Assembly (NCBI GenBank): GCA_947631875.1
Contig: CANRMV010000001.1
Coordinates: 1-40,267 of the forward strand
Direction: 5' to 3'
Length of the DNA stretch: 40,267 nt
Origin: an uncultured Clostridia bacterium
GTDB lineage: Bacteria; Bacillota; Clostridia; Christensenellales; UBA1242
Shown here: positions 1 to 8,300 of the stretch, in pieces
Layout: each line of letters opens with the position of its first letter
Numbering within the stretch: the stretch's first letter is position 1
Program-made: the position numbers and the translations under genes
Notes under the pieces: generated by a model
The model's database searches: none
Told to the model about the DNA's origin: nothing
Seen by the model: the letters and a program-made list of their open reading frames with translations, nothing else

Positions 1-38
1 GATAAGCTGTTGACATTCTCATATCTAAAAAATGAGAA

Positions 39-284
39 ATGAACAAACTTGTCGATACTACAAGTTTTGTTGATTGTGAAGACATAGCTGAAAACACCGC
101 AACTTTTGACTTTAATACTAAAGTATTAAAGCAAGGCAAAGCAAATTTGCCCAAAGAGCAAATAAACAGGATTGGCCTAATCATAGCAACCGATTTCAAA
201 AACTTTGCCGAGTCCGGTGGCAACCTTTCAACTCTATCCGCAAATGCAGTTTACACCCATTTGCAAAACACTCAACAAAACTGA
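39..284 (+). CDS. Hypothetical protein, 81 aa
   Basis: I do not recognise this small protein. It is soluble-looking, acidic to neutral, with no signal peptide or membrane segment; the second half (around IGLIIATDFKNFAE) could form helices. An in-frame TGA lies two codons before the ATG, so it does not simply continue from a gene outside the window in this frame, but no convincing Shine-Dalgarno precedes the start either. A short inverted repeat (CTCAT/ATGAG) sits just upstream. The stop is followed after a few bases by a strong terminator, which supports a real transcription unit ending here. It may be a decayed 3' remnant of a larger gene rather than an intact small gene. Confidence 0.4.
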   Translation: MNKLVDTTSFVDCEDIAENTATFDFNTKVLKQGKANLPKEQINRIGLIIATDFKNFAESGGNLSTLSANAVYTHLQNTQQN

Positions 285-289
285 AAAAG

Positions 290-319
290 GAAGAAGTTGC
301 AAAAACTTCTTCTTTTTTT
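290..319 (+). terminator. Rho-independent terminator after the 81-aa gene
   Basis: A perfect 9-bp stem (GAAGAAGTT at 290-298, AACTTCTTC at 304-312) with a 5-nt loop is followed by seven T residues. It separates the first gene from the promoter at 349-357. Confidence 0.9.
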
Positions 320-348
320 GCAATAAAGTATGATTATTTTTTCCAATA

Positions 349-357
349 TGCTATAAT
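349..357 (+). promoter_or_regulatory. Extended -10 promoter for the EEP-family gene (leaderless)
   Basis: TGCTATAAT is a perfect extended -10 element (TGn plus consensus TATAAT at 352-357). No good -35 is present at the usual distance, which extended -10 promoters tolerate. Only 6 nt separate the hexamer from the ATG at 364, so transcription should start at or within a base of the start codon. No Shine-Dalgarno is present. Confidence 0.75.
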
Positions 358-363
358 GAAATT

Positions 364-1176
364 ATGGATACGCTAAAAATTGTATTTTGGAATATACATA
401 ATACAGCCCAACCTTGCCTACTCTCCGAACTAATTAAAGAAGAAGATGTTGGAATTTTAATACTAACTGAAAGCAGTCACATAAATGTTGGCAATTTTGT
501 TAAAAATTTGGAGAATTATGCTTTATACGAAGGTTTGTCAAAAAATAAACTTTGTATAATTGCAAAAGACAATATAGAATTTTCAAATATTTTAACAAAA
601 AATAGATATACGTTGGCAGAGTGCAAGTGGAACAATCTTAGGTTTAATCTTGGTGCCGTTCATTTACAATCACAAAATGTCGAACAGAGCAATGAAAGAG
701 AAGAAACTATTAGAAATTTAAAAAATGACTTGGCGACTTATGAAAACATCACAGATAAGACGATGATAATAGGCGATTTTAATGTCCAGCCTTATTCGAA
801 TGAAATGATAGCATTTAATTATTTTAATGCTGTTGTTTATAAAGATTTGATTAAAAACGAGATAACAACATTTGAAAATGAACAATATAAAAGATTTTAT
901 AACCCTACACTGACATTAATATCAGAAAAAAACAAAGTTTATGGAACCCATTATTATGATAACAGGAATACCTTGTTTTGGGAGTTTTTGGACCAATGCA
1001 TTATTAGGAAATCCCTATTAAAAAATTTTATCAAAGTCGGCATTATGCACAAAATTAGAAACAATTCATTGTTAAAAAACAAAAAACCCAATAACGAAAT
1101 TAGCGATCATTTGCCAATTTATATAATTTTAAAAGGAGAACAAAATGGAAAACGAAGAAAAAAATCTATGGCCTGA
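364..1176 (+). CDS. Endonuclease/exonuclease/phosphatase (EEP) family protein
   Basis: This 270-aa protein carries the hallmark motifs of the Mg2+-dependent EEP superfamily (DNase I, ExoIII, sphingomyelinase relatives). They are WNIHN with the metal-site Asn at residue 10, a metal-binding Glu at about residue 36 (LTES), GDFN with Asp138 and Asn140, and the terminal SDHLPI with Asp248 and His249. There is no signal peptide, so it should act in the cytoplasm. The substrate, nucleic acid or phosphoester, cannot be read from the sequence. The start ATG has no Shine-Dalgarno and sits 6 nt after a perfect extended -10 box. The 3' end overlaps the next gene by 32 nt, so the two are co-transcribed. 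Base composition is visibly more AT-rich than the housekeeping genes further on, which suggests acquired DNA. Confidence 0.85.
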   Translation: MDTLKIVFWNIHNTAQPCLLSELIKEEDVGILILTESSHINVGNFVKNLENYALYEGLSKNKLCIIAKDNIEFSNILTKNRYTLAECKWNNLRFNLGAVHLQSQNVEQSNEREETIRNLKNDLATYENITDKTMIIGDFNVQPYSNEMIAFNYFNAVVYKDLIKNEITTFENEQYKRFYNPTLTLISEKNKVYGTHYYDNRNTLFWEFLDQCIIRKSLLKNFIKVGIMHKIRNNSLLKNKKPNNEISDHLPIYIILKGEQNGKRRKKSMA

Positions 1177-1654
1177 TTTAAACGACAGAATTGTAAAAAT
1201 TGACGAAATTAAAAATTTTCTTAACAAACAGTGTGATTTTTTAAACAGACAGTATGCCAATAGTATTAATGCTAAATTTGAAGAGATGATTTTCTATCAA
1301 TCGTCATTTTCTTCTCTTGCTCAGACCATGTCAAAATTTGCACAAATAGCCTCTTCAAGTTTTGAAGTTAAAAATGATAGCGATAGCGAGAAACAAGATA
1401 TCAACGAAATTGTAAGTAAAAACAAGTTTGTATTTACAATAACTAACAAAAAGTATAAATTTAATATGTTTTATTTGAGCACTGATCAATACTTTCCTAT
1501 TACATTAGAAATGGATTATGATATTGCTACGAATTTAGGATGTGAAAAGGAGATTAAACTTTTTGATCTTGAAAATTTCAAAAATGAATTTCAGAAAATT
1601 ATAAACACAAACAAAGTTAAAACTGTTTTGTATAAAATGTTAAATGAAAACTAA
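1145..1654 (+). CDS. Hypothetical protein, 169 aa, partner of the EEP gene
   Basis: I do not recognise this protein. It is soluble-looking, rich in Lys, Asn, Asp and Glu, with a helical N-terminal half (about residues 15-75) and a more beta-like middle (about residues 95-130, FVFTITNKKYKFNMFYL). No signal peptide, membrane segment or catalytic motif is evident. The ATG is preceded by AAAAGGAGAA at good spacing, inside the end of the EEP gene, and the reading frames overlap by 32 nt. This arrangement indicates translational coupling and a shared function, perhaps as an accessory or antagonist of the EEP enzyme. That pairing is inference from context. The same AT-rich composition continues through both genes. 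Confidence 0.7.
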   Translation: MENEEKNLWPDLNDRIVKIDEIKNFLNKQCDFLNRQYANSINAKFEEMIFYQSSFSSLAQTMSKFAQIASSSFEVKNDSDSEKQDINEIVSKNKFVFTITNKKYKFNMFYLSTDQYFPITLEMDYDIATNLGCEKEIKLFDLENFKNEFQKIINTNKVKTVLYKMLNEN

Positions 1655-1756
1655 ACTTAATAAATAAACTGCCGATATAAACTTTCGTGTTAGGATTGGA
1701 TAGCGGTTGCTCCGCCAAATATGATTCAGTTGAACCCATATGAATGGAGGTAATTA

Positions 1757-2203
1757 TTGAAAAAGTTTAATTTTGCCCAAAAAGCATTCATAGTTCATGA
1801 GAACAAAATTCTTTTAGTGAAAAAATCCGAACAAGACCCATCACATCCTAATGAATGGGAAGTTCCAGGTGGGCGCATTGAATTTGGTGAAAATTTGGAA
1901 GATCATATCAAGCGAGAAGTGAAAGAAGAGGTTGGTTTAGATATTATTCTTGGCGTTCCTTTTTCTATGTGGACATGGATTATGCACAGAGGTGAGGATG
2001 ACATTCAAGTTATTGCTGTTGGGCGAATTTGCCAACCGGTTAATACAATAACTGATAGTACAAACAGAGTTGAAGATGATTTTTTATCAGATATTGCTTG
2101 GGTGGACATTGATCAAGTATTTGAATATAAATTAATTCCGGATCTTGTTCCAACTATGCAAAAATTTATAGATATTTATAAAAATCAAAATGCCTTATTA
2201 TAA
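1757..2203 (+). CDS. NUDIX hydrolase
   Basis: A complete Nudix box is visible at about residues 38-60: G, five residues, E, seven residues, REVKEEVGL. This matches the family signature Gx5Ex7REUxEExGU, whose Glu residues bind Mg2+. The enzyme therefore hydrolyses a nucleoside diphosphate linked to another moiety. Length (148 aa) is typical of a single-domain MutT/ADP-ribose-pyrophosphatase-like protein, and the substrate cannot be assigned. The start is TTG at 1757, chosen because GGAGG lies 6 nt before it and there is no ATG nearby. The 100-nt gap upstream (1655-1756) contains a small hairpin (GCGG/CCGC near 1702-1716) but no clear promoter. Confidence 0.9.
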   Translation: MKKFNFAQKAFIVHENKILLVKKSEQDPSHPNEWEVPGGRIEFGENLEDHIKREVKEEVGLDIILGVPFSMWTWIMHRGEDDIQVIAVGRICQPVNTITDSTNRVEDDFLSDIAWVDIDQVFEYKLIPDLVPTMQKFIDIYKNQNALL

Positions 2204-2263
2204 TTAAAATCATTTATTTGAGGTATTCAACTGAGATTGTTTTCTTCCCGACAAAAGGGAGCT

Positions 2264-2307
2264 GTTTGCACCGTAAACAAAAAACGGGGTGTGAACTTTT
2301 CTTTTTA
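2264..2307 (+). terminator. Probable terminator after the NUDIX gene
   Basis: An imperfect stem (2264-2274 with 2284-2296, with G-U pairs and a two-base bulge) is followed by a T-rich tract interrupted by one C (2297-2307). It lies between the NUDIX gene and the next start, which argues against extending the decarboxylase gene upstream of it. Confidence 0.55.
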
Positions 2308-2344
2308 TATGATTGTGTTGGAATTTGTTTTAAAAGGTGATAAA

Positions 2345-3568
2345 ATGTTTCTATACAATCTGCGAAAAAAGTTTGGATGCAAAATGCTTTATGGAGAAAA
2401 TATGAAACATGAGAATATTACAAACAAATTTATCCGCCTTCTTAAAAAAGATAACAATCTTAAAAGATTGGTTGAGAAAGATTTGGAAATAGCAAAACGG
2501 AACAACCCAGACAAAAACTTTAATCCCGCCCAAAGTTTGGAGGAATTGTATGATTTTTTAGATTGGTCTGTTAAATGTATGCCGTGGGAAGTTTTGAAAG
2601 ATGTAAAATATCCAACACTATATAAAAGAATTGAACAGTGCATTGGTTATTTTTGGTACATATTAGACCAACCATTAGATGAGCTCAAAAATTGCGGATT
2701 TTATTATCCTTCGTTGCACTACTTAGAGCCCATTTCAAGTTGGGAAAAAGAATACTGTAAAGCTTGGGGCAAATTTTTATCTTCCAAAAAAAGTTGGAAG
2801 CCCGAATATTACAACAAAATATTGATGGACGAAGGTTTTGGATTGAAATATGGCTGGTATGGCAACACAAACATTTGGAAGTCCTTTAATGAATTTTTTG
2901 CTCGAAAACTGGCAGACAAAAGTTTTAGACCCATTGCACAATGTGATGTTGTGGCACCTGCTGATTCGTCTCCAAAAGGCTATTTCAAGATTGATAAAGA
3001 CAGCAAATTTATTCAACCATCAGGCGTGAAAATAAAATCTGCAAATTTCAACTCTGTCAAGCAACTTATTGGTTTTGATAGCAAATATTGTGATAAATTT
3101 GCGGGTGGAATTTTAACGCATGTTTTTCTTGATGTGAATGATTATCATAGATATCACTTTCCTGTTTCTGGTGAAGTTTTAGAAGTAAGGAAAATTCCTG
3201 CACTAAATGCTGGCGGAGGAATTACACAATGGAATAATTCCACAAAAAATTATGACTATTTCAATGAAACAGGTTTTCAAATGATTGAAACGCGCGATTG
3301 CGTGATTTTGAAAACAAATTTTGGCTTGGTGGCCATTTTGCCGGTTGGCATGTCGCAAATTTGCTCATGCAATTTTGAGAAAAATGTTAAGGTGGGAGCA
3401 AAGGTGTCTAAGGGAGATCCAATGGGCTATTTTCAATTTGGCGGAAGCGATATCGTCATGATTTTTCAAAAGGGAGTAAAATTAAAAAATCTTCTTGCCA
3501 AAGAAAAAGGTGACTACCTTCATGTGTTGATGGGGCAACCCTATGCCGAAATTGAAATGTTAAAATAA
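2345..3568 (+). CDS. Phosphatidylserine decarboxylase-like proenzyme
   Basis: This looks like a pyruvoyl-dependent phosphatidylserine decarboxylase, which converts phosphatidylserine to phosphatidylethanolamine. The C-terminal FGGSD contains the Ser (about residue 368 of 407) that would become the pyruvoyl group after self-cleavage; the classical motif is G-S-S/T. The conserved DYHRYHFPVSG with His268 and His271 supplies the His of the self-processing triad. The N-terminal ~190 residues are an extra segment rich in Trp and Tyr and are not part of the catalytic core; this long architecture resembles the PSD-related subgroup rather than the short bacterial Psd. The substrate could therefore differ. 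I chose ATG 2345 because AAAGGTGAT precedes it. ATG 2402, with GGAG 5 nt upstream, is a serious alternative. An acetyltransferase gene follows after 9 nt. Confidence 0.75.
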   Translation: MFLYNLRKKFGCKMLYGENMKHENITNKFIRLLKKDNNLKRLVEKDLEIAKRNNPDKNFNPAQSLEELYDFLDWSVKCMPWEVLKDVKYPTLYKRIEQCIGYFWYILDQPLDELKNCGFYYPSLHYLEPISSWEKEYCKAWGKFLSSKKSWKPEYYNKILMDEGFGLKYGWYGNTNIWKSFNEFFARKLADKSFRPIAQCDVVAPADSSPKGYFKIDKDSKFIQPSGVKIKSANFNSVKQLIGFDSKYCDKFAGGILTHVFLDVNDYHRYHFPVSGEVLEVRKIPALNAGGGITQWNNSTKNYDYFNETGFQMIETRDCVILKTNFGLVAILPVGMSQICSCNFEKNVKVGAKVSKGDPMGYFQFGGSDIVMIFQKGVKLKNLLAKEKGDYLHVLMGQPYAEIEMLK

Positions 3569-3577
3569 GGGGAGATT

Positions 3578-4188
3578 ATGGAATTTAGACAGTTGATGAA
3601 AAAGAACGCAAAAGAATTTTCGGGGCTTATCCAAAACATGTATAACAATCTTGAAAACCTTGAATGGTTTTCGCCAATGCCTTATGAGAAGAAGGGGTGA
3701 AAGAGATAATAGCAAATCCCAGATTTTTTATTCTTGGCGCGTTTGAAAACAATGAGTTGTGTGCGGTGAGTTCTTTTGATTTTAAGTGTGGCAAACTTAT
3801 TGGGCAAAGTTGCTTGCCAACATATTGCACCATAGAGAACACAGCAGAAATTGGTTTTACAATGGTCAAATCCAATTTTAAAGGACGCGGCATCATGAAA
3901 AGTTTAATAAAGCAGTTGGAAAACAGCGCGGCGCTTTTCAACAAAAAATATTTGTTTGGGAAAGTGCATGTTGACAATATTGCAAGTTACAAGTCTTTTA
4001 TAAGTTGCGGGTTCGATGAATTTTCAAGATATGAAAAAACGGTGACAAGAACGGAATTTGAAAAATTTTTAATTTCGGGGTTGTTGTTGCCAGCAACATG
4101 TGCAAAAGCACAAGAAACCTTGAAAAGAAATCGTGGCGACATTTCTGTTCAATATGCGATTTTAATAAAAAATTATAACAACAATTAG
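3578..4188 (+). pseudogene. GNAT-family N-acetyltransferase, frameshifted
   Basis: A start at 3578 (ATG with GGGGAG upstream, directly behind the decarboxylase) reads about 40 codons and stops at a TGA at 3698. The rest of the same protein continues in the -1 frame from 3697, giving about 163 more codons. Joined, the product is a ~203-aa GNAT protein, with FTMVKSNFKGRGIMKSL matching the acetyl-CoA-binding motif (Q/RxxGxG/A) and a C-terminal ASYKSFISCGF typical of the fold. The break lies exactly in GGGG at 3694-3697: one additional G would restore a single frame. It could be a true inactivating deletion, phase-variable expression, or a sequencing error. A GTG at 3697 could in principle start a truncated protein, but that would lack the first strand and helix of the fold. 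Confidence 0.75.
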
Positions 4189-4252
4189 TGCCAGCCATTT
4201 GCTCTTTTGATTTTGGGTTGCTATGACGGCATAAAATTTTTACAACAAAGTT

Positions 4253-4282
4253 TTGGACTTTTGTTGCAAAAGATGATATAAT
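4253..4282 (+). promoter_or_regulatory. Probable promoter of the SDR gene
   Basis: A consensus -10 TATAAT is at 4277-4282 with a weak -35 TTGGAC at 4253-4258 (18-bp spacer). An imperfect inverted repeat (CAACAAA near 4243, TTTGTTG near 4260) flanks the -35 and could be an operator; this is inference. The mRNA would carry a short leader with the site AGAGGTGA. Confidence 0.6.
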
Positions 4283-4303
4283 AAGCATAATTAGAGGTGA
4301 AAA

Positions 4304-5020
4304 ATGAGATATGTTTTAATTACAGGTGCAGGAAGCGGACTGGGCAAAGAAACTGCAAAACTTTTGAAAGATGAAAAACTTTTGCTTGTTGGCCGAAACG
4401 AAAAAAATTTGAAAAAAGTGGCTCAGAATTTGGATGCAGATTATTTTATTTGCGATATAACAAACATTGACCAAATAAACGAATTAAAGGCGCATGTTGA
4501 GAAAAATTTTGCCAATCTTGACACAATCATAAATTGTGCAGGAGTTTGGACAAAAGGCGAAATTTCACAACTAAGCGACAAACATTTTGCCGAAATGAAC
4601 ACACTTGAAAAAATTAAAAATGTGCTTGACACAAACACCTTTGGAACAATCGCAATGATTACAACATTTGCGCCAATTTTAATCAAAAACAAAAAGGGGC
4701 AAATAATCAATGTCAATTCTCAAAGTGGCGTTGAAACAGAGGAATTTTGCCCGGTGTATAACGCTTCTAAACATGGCGGGTATTTTTATCGAAAAGCAGT
4801 TCAAAGAGATTTGGCAAAACATAATGTGAAAATCACGGATGTTTGTCCAGGACTTATGAAAACCGACTTTTTTGTCAAGGCTGATGACGGACTTCCACAA
4901 GAAATAATGAAATTAGGACTTTCGCCAGATGAAGTGGCAAAAACAATAAAATATGTGTTTGACATGCCACATGAAATAACAATTCCAAGCATTGAAGTTA
5001 GACATATTAAAAATTATTAA
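4304..5020 (+). CDS. Short-chain dehydrogenase/reductase (SDR)
   Basis: Classical SDR oxidoreductase of 238 aa. The NAD(P)-binding motif TGAGSGLG is at residues 7-14, followed by the NCAG motif near residue 80, the catalytic Ser in VNSQSG near residue 140, and the YNASK active site with Tyr152 and Lys156. A PGLMKTDF segment matches the family's post-active-site loop. Arg35 in LLVGRNEKN, at the end of strand 2, hints at NADP preference, but this is inference. The substrate is not assignable. It is a monocistronic unit with its own -10 box and a good Shine-Dalgarno (AGAGGTGA), and is followed by a gene remnant and a terminator. Confidence 0.92.
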   Translation: MRYVLITGAGSGLGKETAKLLKDEKLLLVGRNEKNLKKVAQNLDADYFICDITNIDQINELKAHVEKNFANLDTIINCAGVWTKGEISQLSDKHFAEMNTLEKIKNVLDTNTFGTIAMITTFAPILIKNKKGQIINVNSQSGVETEEFCPVYNASKHGGYFYRKAVQRDLAKHNVKITDVCPGLMKTDFFVKADDGLPQEIMKLGLSPDEVAKTIKYVFDMPHEITIPSIEVRHIKNY

Positions 5021-5050
5021 AAAAATTTTTATAATTAAACGAGGAGTTAT

Positions 5051-5110
5051 ATGAAAATATTCTTGGCGGGTTCAGTAAGTTCGGCGACAAAAGATCAGAT
5101 GATAAGATGA
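5051..5110 (+). pseudogene. Truncated gene remnant (19 codons)
   Basis: A good Shine-Dalgarno (GAGGAG at 5041-5046) precedes ATG 5051. The reading frame starts MKIFLAGS, a beta-strand plus glycine-loop opening that resembles SLOG/nucleoside-deoxyribosyltransferase-like proteins, but it stops after 19 codons. The sequence then runs into several stops in all frames before a strong terminator. I read this as the 5' end of a decayed or internally deleted gene whose translation signals survive. A genuine 19-aa peptide cannot be excluded. Confidence 0.45.
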
Positions 5111-5153
5111 TAAAATGCTAATAGATAAAGAAAAAACCAAACAAACAGAAATG

Positions 5154-5187
5154 AAAAAATTGGACAAAAAAAACAGTCCAATTTTTT
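5154..5187 (+). terminator. Strong terminator, 12-bp perfect stem
   Basis: Positions 5154-5165 (AAAAAATTGGAC) pair perfectly with 5176-5187 (GTCCAATTTTTT) around a 10-nt A-rich loop, with the U tract inside the stem's 3' arm. It ends the SDR/remnant unit and would also work on the minus strand. The following 150 nt up to the M60 promoter are AT-rich with no gene seen. Confidence 0.85.
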
Positions 5188-5334
5188 AATGTGCATGTTG
5201 GGCAAAAATTTGCGTTGTTTAAGCAAGAGTTGTTACTTTTTATTTGCAAAAACTTTAATGTGCTCGTCTTTTGTTTTTTACTTTATTTTTAATGAAAAAT
5301 TTTTCAAAAAACTGTTTATTTTTTGAAACCTATT

Positions 5335-5343
5335 TGCTATAAT
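5335..5343 (+). promoter_or_regulatory. Extended -10 promoter of the M60 peptidase gene
   Basis: TGCTATAAT is a perfect extended -10 element, identical to the one at 349-357. No good -35 lies at the usual distance. The transcript would have a leader of about 20 nt with a Shine-Dalgarno of the form AATGGGGTGA just before the ATG at 5371. Confidence 0.75.
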
Positions 5344-5370
5344 GCAAATATAGAGTTAATGGGGTGATGT

Positions 5371-8300
5371 ATGAGAAAAAAGAAAAATATCTTTTATCTT
5401 GAACAAAGAAGTCTCTCACACAAAAAAGGAGCAAATCGAGTTGTTGGATTTGTGCTTTCCTTAATGCTTTCTTCCACTTTGTTTGGAAATGCTGGGCTGA
5501 TGATTAAAGAAAGTTTGCCTTCTTTCGAGCCGGCTGTTTCTGCGGATGCAACCTTTGCATCGGTGTCATCGGCAACGGATGCGGTGGACTTGCAAAAAGA
5601 AGGTGTTGTTCGCCCAGAGGATTTGGACGAAGGCCTTTCGCGCAAAAGTTTTGAGGACATGGAAGGTCGCCGTGTGACATTGCGTGAACCATATATGGAA
5701 GTTACAAGCAGAGAGGTGGCAAGGCAAGAGGTTGTTGGCACGCTTGATGACACCTTCCAATTTATTGACCCAACCACAGGTGATTTTTATGACGGCCCAG
5801 CAAAAGAAATTGCAAAAGTGGATTTTGTGCAAGATGGAAAAGAAGGAAACGAGATTGGCAACAAGACAAATCCGCGTTATCCAATGAGAGGATTGGCAAA
5901 CAGCAAAGACAACTCGCCAAAAATCTTTTCCGATTTTGAAAAATACATGCTTTTGCGACAAGCATGGTATTATAGAAAAAAGATAAACACCATGTTGGAA
6001 AATCACCAATTAGGCGATTATTTGAAAAAGCATCCAGCAGCCGAAGGAATTTATGGCGCGATTGATGCTGGGGCAAAGGCGGTTAGCAAAACAATAATAT
6101 CCGACCCAATTTACAACTCGCCACTCACAACGGGCCTGTATCTTGCACCAGGCGAAGTGGTAACGGTGACGGTTTCTGAATTGAAAAGTGGCGAAACGGT
6201 TAAGTTGACAACGCATCAACAGGATTCGCTTGGCTATGACGGTGGTTTTCCTGACGGCTTTAAGGCAGAAGAATATTTTTCCGCAGAGCAATATAAGATT
6301 TATAAAACATTAAACAGCACAGAAAAATATTTCATGTATTGGGACAGCGAATTGATTAAAGAAGCAGAGCGCGCCCAAACAGCCCACACAAAGCCGGACT
6401 ACACAAAATTTAGTTTCAAACTTCAAGGGCAATGGCAATGGCAAAATCAAAAAGTGCCATGCATGGGTTCGGTTTTTGAATTTACGCATAATGGCACTTA
6501 TGAAATTGGCAGCATATATGGCGGCCCGCTTTATTTGCAACCAACCAATTCGGTTGTGAAACTTGAAATCACGGGTGCGGTTGAAACACCACACTTCATT
6601 TTGGGAGTTACAACAAAGGAAGAGTTTGACAAGCATCTCAAAACTGCGCCAGGCCTTATTGCAACACTTGATGTTGAAAACGGGCAACTTATTGGTCTTG
6701 CGGACTATATGCGAAATTGTGATGATATTGAAAAACTTGCATATTTTTGGCATTCAGTTTTTGCAATCAATTCCTCTTTAAATGGAAGGGAATATAATTA
6801 CAACATAACGATGGCGTATGACATACACGTTCCAGCAGGCGAAGCGGTTGCGCTAAATTCGTCCTTTGCAGCACAGCCTTTTGGCTGGTTTGAGGCGTGC
6901 ATGAATTACAAAACCCTAACAACCAAAGGAAATTGGGGAACGTTTCACGAACTTGGACACATTCAGGCCAAAACCTATGGCGTGAATTGGGGAATGTGTG
7001 GCAGCAACTGCAAAAATCCATGTGAGGGCGAAGTTTGGAACAACACGCTTATCATTTTGATGTATTCCATGCTTTGCAACATGGACCCAAGAGTGATACA
7101 GGTTGAACATGGCGAATATGTTCACCCATACACAGCCATAAATGCATCTATGAATTTGCCAGATGTGCAAGATTATCACGATTATAACAACACAAGCAAT
7201 CCTCACTTCCCACAACTGTCGCTGTATTCCACATTAATCCACTCTTTTGGGCCAGAAAGATTTATTGACTTTTTCTACACCTACAAAATTAACCCATCAT
7301 ATTGTAACAATGCGCGTGCGGATTTCATATATCGCATTGGGCTTGTTGACCATGTGAACATTTTGGAATGGATAAATCACAACTATCACGGAAATGTGAA
7401 TGCCCACACAGATTTCAGTGCGGAGCAGTTGGAATTTCTTAACACTTTGCCAACATTTTATCCTATTGCTTATGAATGGGCAAATGGAATAGATGGCAAC
7501 GAAACGGCAAGGAAATATGATGTTGACGGAAAATATAACACCATATTTGATTTGTCGCCAAAGAGTTTTGTAAGTTATAAGCCATTCACAATAATTGAGG
7601 TTACAAATCCTGTTCATGGCACAATAGAGTATAAAGAGGAAGAACAAAAAGCAATTTACACGCCTCCAACCGAAATAACCGAAAATGACGAGTTTTCCAT
7701 TGTTGTTTCAACAGAAGGTGGAAGAATTGTAACACTAAATGTTCGCATGCGCCTTGTGTATAATGGGGCACACATAGAAATGTTTAAACTTGACAGCGAT
7801 ACGCCAGTGCAAGACATAACGAATATAATTGCATCTCAAAAAGATAAAGACCCTTTCCGCACAGAAGAAAGTGCAATCGCCGGCAAAGCATCCTTTAACA
7901 GCAAGGAAAAGGAATATTATCACATTCAATTCAGTTTCAAAGCAACAAAAGCAGGTTTGCATAAGTTTACAATTTGTGGTGACGATGCAAAGATATGTTA
8001 TTTCAAAAAAGATAACGAATACATCACAAATGGGCAAGGCGGAATAAAATATTCAAACCCTAATTCATATGTTGCTTACAATGCCACAGACAACAATTTT
8101 GCAAGTGCAATCCTTCAAGTTGGAGATATAGTGGATATGGATCTCCACTTGGTGAATTGGGCAGGCGCGGGATATGCAAAAGTTGGAGTTGTTTTTCCTG
8201 ATGCAACAGCCGTTGTGGACATTCCGGCGGAAAATATTGTGAACACAAGAGTTTCCAGCCAAGACCTTGAACAAACACAAAAGTTTGAAGGCTGGCAGCC

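Noticed and set aside
10..15. TTGACA near the window start as a -35 box for the first gene
   Set aside because: No -10-like hexamer lies 16-18 bp downstream.
5359..5367. A minimal upstream frame ATG-GGG-TGA before the M60 start, and a similar ATGGGGTG before the giant gene
   Set aside because: In both cases the sequence is better explained as a Shine-Dalgarno variant (AATGGGGTGA against AAGGAGGTGA); start-stop regulation would be speculation.
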